From Acidobacteriota bacterium (GTDB taxonomy: Bacteria > Acidobacteriota > Vicinamibacteria > Vicinamibacterales > UBA2999), in assembly GCA_020851835.1 (NCBI GenBank), contig JADZBZ010000176.1:1-8943 (forward strand): 8,943 nucleotides of DNA, read 5' to 3'. The notes beneath the pieces are model-generated. The model was not told where the DNA came from. It saw nothing but the letters and a program-made list of their open reading frames with translations, and did no database searches. A program made the position numbers and the translations under genes. Position 1 is the stretch's first letter. Every line of letters begins with the position of its first letter. Below, piece after piece: positions 6,410 to 8,943 of the stretch.

Positions 6410-7951
6410 TCAGAGCGGAATGTTGCCGTGCTTCTTGGGCGGGTTGCGGTCGCGCTTGCCGTCGAGCGTGGCGAGCGCCTGGATGAGCTTGGTCCTCGTC
6501 GCGCGCGGCCGGATGACTTCGTCGACGAAGCCCTTCTCGGCCGCAATATACGGATTGGCGAATTTCTCGCGGAACTCGGCCACCTTCTGGGCCCGCATGG
6601 CCGCCGGGTCGGCGGCCTTCTCGATCTCGCGCTTGTACAGGATGTTGACGGCGCCTTCGGCGCCCATCACCGCGATCTCGGCCGTCGGCCACGCGTAGTT
6701 GAAGTCGGTCCGGATGTGCTTGCTCGCCATGACGCAGTACGCGCCGCCGTAGGCCTTGCGCGTGATCACGGTCACCTTCGGCACCGTGGCCTCGGCAAAC
6801 GCGTAGAGCAGCTTGGCGCCGTGGCGGATGATGCCGCCGTACTCCTGCACCGTGCCGGGCAGAAAGCCCGGCACGTCCTCGAACGTCACCAGCGGAATGT
6901 TGAAGGCATCGCAGAAGCGCACGAATCGCGCGCCCTTGACCGAGGCATCGATGTCGAGCGTCCCCGCCAGGAACGCGGGCTGGTTCGCCACGATGCCAAC
7001 CGGCCGTCCGCCCAGGCGGGCGAAGCCCACGACGATGTTCTTCGCGAAATGCTGGTGCACCTCCAGGAAGAAGCCGTCATCCGCCACCGTCTGGATGAGG
7101 TCGAGCATGTCGTAGGGTTGGTGGGGTGAGGCCGGCACGAGCCCGTCCAGCGACTCGTTCTCGCGGTCGGCCGGATCGTCCGAGGACTTCCTCGGCGGGT
7201 CGTCGAGATTGTTGCCCGGCATGAAGGACAGCAGTTCGCGGATCAGGGCCAGACACTCGTGATCGTCGTCCACCGCGAAGTGCGCGACGCCGCTCTTCTC
7301 GTTGTGCGTCATCGCGCCACCCAGCGCTTCCTTGCTCACGTCCTCGTGTGTCACCGTCTTGATCACGTCCGGGCCGGTGACGAACATGTAGCTCGTCTCG
7401 CGGACCATGATGGTGAAGTCCGTGATGGCCGGCGAGTAGACGGCGCCGCCCGCGCAGGGGCCCATGATGGCCGAAATCTGAGGTACGACCCCCGAGGCGA
7501 GCGTGTTACGGAGGAAGATGTCGGCATAGCCGCCGAGCGATACCACGCCTTCCTGGATGCGCGCGCCCCCCGAGTCGTTCAGGCCGACGATGGCCGAGCC
7601 GGTGCGGGCCGCCATGTCCATGACCTTGCAGATCTTCGCCGCATTGGTCTCCGAGAGAGAGCCGCCGAACACGGTGAAGTCCTGAGCGAACGCGTAGACG
7701 ACGCGTCCGTCGACGCGGCCGTGGCCCGTGACCACACCGTCGCCGGGAATCACGTGCTGGTCCATACCGAAGTCGCGGCAGCGGTGCGTGACCAGCTTGT
7801 CCACTTCCTCGAAGGTGCCGGGGTCGAACAGCAGTTCCATGCGCTCGCGCGCCGTCAGCTTGCCGGCCTCGTGCTGCCGCGCCAGGCGTTGCTCGCCGCC
7901 GCCCACCTCGGCCAGCCGCTCCTTCTCCGCCAGGCGTTCGAATGGAGTCAT
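6410..7951 (-). CDS. Acyl-CoA carboxylase carboxyltransferase (beta) subunit, PccB type
   Basis: This subunit moves the carboxyl group from carboxybiotin to an acyl-CoA, typically making methylmalonyl-CoA from propionyl-CoA. Its 513 residues match the usual PccB length and contain both crotonase-fold halves: 'GKLTARERMELLFDPGTFEE' (30-49), FAQDFTVFGGSLSE (88-101), the first glycine-rich CoA/oxyanion region SGGARIQEG (127-135), GPCAGGAVYSPA (164-175), and in the C-terminal half RKAYGGAYCVMASKH (398-412), WPTAEIAVMGAEGAV and the family C-terminus KKHGNIPL. In Streptomyces PccB and human PCCB the GGAY motif is followed by Asp, which favours propionyl-CoA; here it is Cys406, so specificity cannot be assigned firmly. 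The ATG at 7951 overlaps the upstream FAH-family stop by 4 nt (ATGA), implying coupled translation. The partner biotin carboxylase and carrier genes lie about 2.4 kb away on the same strand, past the opposite-strand pcm-kinase pair. An acetyl-CoA or mixed-substrate carboxylase is the main alternative. Confidence 0.93.
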   Translation of the reverse strand: MTPFERLAEKERLAEVGGGEQRLARQHEAGKLTARERMELLFDPGTFEEVDKLVTHRCRDFGMDQHVIPGDGVVTGHGRVDGRVVYAFAQDFTVFGGSLSETNAAKICKVMDMAARTGSAIVGLNDSGGARIQEGVVSLGGYADIFLRNTLASGVVPQISAIMGPCAGGAVYSPAITDFTIMVRETSYMFVTGPDVIKTVTHEDVSKEALGGAMTHNEKSGVAHFAVDDDHECLALIRELLSFMPGNNLDDPPRKSSDDPADRENESLDGLVPASPHQPYDMLDLIQTVADDGFFLEVHQHFAKNIVVGFARLGGRPVGIVANQPAFLAGTLDIDASVKGARFVRFCDAFNIPLVTFEDVPGFLPGTVQEYGGIIRHGAKLLYAFAEATVPKVTVITRKAYGGAYCVMASKHIRTDFNYAWPTAEIAVMGAEGAVNILYKREIEKAADPAAMRAQKVAEFREKFANPYIAAEKGFVDEVIRPRATRTKLIQALATLDGKRDRNPPKKHGNIPL

Positions 7952-8709
7952 GCCGCGACGCAGGGGTTGCTGAGCGTGCCCACCCCTTCAACCTTGACCA
8001 TCACCCGGTCGCCTGGCGTGAGCGCGCCGACGCCCGAGGGCGTGCCCGTCGTGATGATGTCGCCGGGCTGCAGCGTCATGAAGCGCGTGACGTGTTCGAT
8101 GAGGACGGGCACCGGAAAGATGAGCTGATCGGTATTCGACTGATGCCGGCGCTCGCCGTTGACCCAGCCCTCGATCGCCAGGTTCGATGGATCGAGGCCC
8201 ACCGCAATGCAGGGGCCGAGGGGTGCGAAGGTGTCGAAGCCCTTCGCGCGGGAGTACTGGACGTCCTTGACCTGCAGCTCCCGCGCCGTGACGTCACAAA
8301 GGCACGTGACGCCCAGCACGTAGCGCATCGCATCGGCGGCCACCACCCGCGACGCCGTCCGGCCGATCACGACGGCCATCTCCGCCTCGTGCTCGATGCG
8401 CCCGGCCCATGCGGGCAGGCGGACCGGTTCATCGGGTCCCGCCACTGCCGAGGGCGGCTTGAGAAACACCAGCGGCTCCTCCGGCAGCTTCTTGTTCATC
8501 TCGGACGCGTGGTCCTTGTAGTTGAGGCCGATGGCCACCACGATTGACGGACGGACCGGAGCCAGCCAGGTCAGACGCTCGTCGGTCGGCACCTCTCTGC
8601 CTTCCCAGTAGTCGCCAAACGGGTCGCCGCCCATCCAGTAGAAGGCGCCCTCACGTTCGAGGACGTAGCGGCCACCCATGCCTTGTCGCGCTCGGTAGAT
8701 ACGGTCCAT
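7948..8709 (-). CDS. Fumarylacetoacetate hydrolase (FAH) family enzyme
   Basis: This 253-residue cytoplasmic protein belongs to the FAH superfamily, Mg- or Mn-dependent enzymes that cleave, decarboxylate or isomerise beta-diketo and oxo acids. Seen: an N-terminal strand region with a GDPFGDYWEG segment (28-37), the core start AIGLNYKDHASE (59-70) with the lid pair His67 and Glu70, VFLKPPSA (81-88), the metal motif EHEAEMAVVIG (106-116; Glu108, Glu110), CDVTARELQ (138-146; metal Asp139), Lys156 followed by FDTFAPLGP (158-166), and TGTPSGVG (221-228). The His-x2-Glu pair and the Lys recall FAHD1-type acylpyruvases and oxaloacetate decarboxylases, but bacterial hydroxyhepta-dienedioate isomerases share these features, so the substrate is open. 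The start is fixed: an in-frame TGA (8730-8728) lies seven codons upstream with no start codon between. No strong Shine-Dalgarno is seen. Its stop overlaps the carboxyltransferase start, so the two are made together. Confidence 0.9.
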   Translation of the reverse strand: MDRIYRARQGMGGRYVLEREGAFYWMGGDPFGDYWEGREVPTDERLTWLAPVRPSIVVAIGLNYKDHASEMNKKLPEEPLVFLKPPSAVAGPDEPVRLPAWAGRIEHEAEMAVVIGRTASRVVAADAMRYVLGVTCLCDVTARELQVKDVQYSRAKGFDTFAPLGPCIAVGLDPSNLAIEGWVNGERRHQSNTDQLIFPVPVLIEHVTRFMTLQPGDIITTGTPSGVGALTPGDRVMVKVEGVGTLSNPCVAA

Positions 8710-8799
8710 AAGGTCAACCGCCGGGAATCAGTGATCGCCAGAAAAAGAGCCAGGCGTCGAGATGGGGACGATTCGTCTCCGGCGCCCACGTCGCCGCCG
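8710..8799. other. Short gap upstream of the FAH-family gene
   Basis: These 90 nt separate the end of the fibronectin type III gene from the FAH-family start. An imperfect inverted repeat at 8764-8780 (GGAGACGAATCGTCCCC on the minus strand) could form a small hairpin. A T5 run on the minus strand (8746-8742) lies 17 nt beyond it, too far for a standard intrinsic terminator. No clear promoter boxes are visible, although a promoter for the FAH-carboxyltransferase pair is likely here or upstream. Confidence 0.3.
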
Positions 8800-8943
8800 T
8801 CAGGGGGTGCGGCTGGTCTCCTCGACGCGATTCGACTGGCCGCTCACGTTCTGCGGCGAGGCATTGTCCACGGCCACGACCGCATAGGTATACCGCACGC
8901 CGGGCGTCACCGACAGGTCCCGATACGTGGTCTCCCGAATCGG
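8800..8943 (-). CDS. C-terminal 47 residues of a fibronectin type III domain protein (5' end beyond window)
   Basis: The minus strand is open from the right edge to a TGA at 8802-8800. The 47 residues read as the second half of a fibronectin type III domain: a TTYRDLSVTPG turn, then RYTYAVVAVDNA, whose Tyr-x-Tyr-x-Val-x-Ala-Val-Asp pattern is typical of strand F, then the closing strand with GQSNRV. Proteins with such a C-terminal domain are usually exported or cell-surface, but no signal peptide or other domain can be seen from this fragment. It is on the same strand as the FAH-family gene with a 90-nt gap, so co-transcription is possible but not shown. Confidence 0.7.
   Translation of the reverse strand, partial: PIRETTYRDLSVTPGVRYTYAVVAVDNASPQNVSGQSNRVEETSRTP

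Noticed and set aside
6326..8729. Exact 11-nt repeat CGCCGGGAATC at 6326-6336 and 8719-8729, flanking the FAH-carboxyltransferase pair
   Set aside because: A third copy at 7741-7751 lies inside the carboxyltransferase coding sequence, and a rough estimate for this base composition makes one such triplet in 9 kb unsurprising. It is not good evidence of an insertion or a shared operator.

Overview
This window is GC-rich DNA in which almost every base belongs to a gene. It looks like chromosomal DNA from a Gram-negative, high-GC bacterium: the AsmA/TamB-type inner-membrane-anchored envelope protein implies a diderm cell. The mix of an acyl-CoA carboxylase, a fumarylacetoacetate hydrolase (FAH)-family enzyme and a fibronectin type III protein would fit an acidobacterium of the Vicinamibacteria kind, but the genus-level guess is inference and could be wrong. 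I see no rRNA, tRNA, CRISPR array, transposase, integrase or origin. It reads as ordinary metabolic chromosome, not a mobile or defence island.

Reading the minus strand from the right edge, there is first the C-terminal tail of a fibronectin type III protein (8800-8943). A FAH-family enzyme (7948-8709) follows, overlapping by 4 nt a PccB-type carboxyltransferase beta subunit (6410-7951). The minus-strand series is then interrupted by two plus-strand genes: pcm (protein-L-isoaspartate O-methyltransferase, 4148-4756) and, 10 nt later, a two-domain predicted kinase (4767-6311; aminoglycoside-phosphotransferase-like fold plus P-loop kinase). Minus-strand genes resume with biotin carboxylase (2500-4008), a small biotin carboxyl carrier protein (1954-2472, GTG start) and a long AsmA/TamB-like protein (start 1948, running off the left edge). 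The intergenic spaces are a 139-nt divergent region (4009-4147), a 98-nt convergent region (6312-6409) and a 90-nt gap (8710-8799).

The biotin carboxylase, carrier protein and carboxyltransferase together supply all activities of an acyl-CoA carboxylase, which makes methylmalonyl-CoA from propionyl-CoA and/or malonyl-CoA from acetyl-CoA. The alpha-type functions lie on two adjacent genes in the same reading frame, separated by one TAA and nine sense codons, so they look like a split form of a fused PccA-like alpha subunit. The beta subunit has Cys406 where I place the position that separates propionyl-specific from broader enzymes, so its substrate is left open. The FAH-family enzyme is translationally coupled to the beta subunit and may act on a related oxo-acid. 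The AsmA-like gene is coupled to the carrier protein gene, placing an envelope lipid-trafficking candidate in the same transcript as an acyl-CoA-supplying enzyme. The pcm-kinase pair is a separate unit; the kinase has intact catalytic motifs in both domains but its substrate is unknown.

I found no clearly new biological system. The points most worth a second look are the same-frame split of the carboxylase alpha subunit, the Cys at the specificity position, the pcm-kinase pair, and the coupling of the AsmA-like gene to the carboxylase operon.
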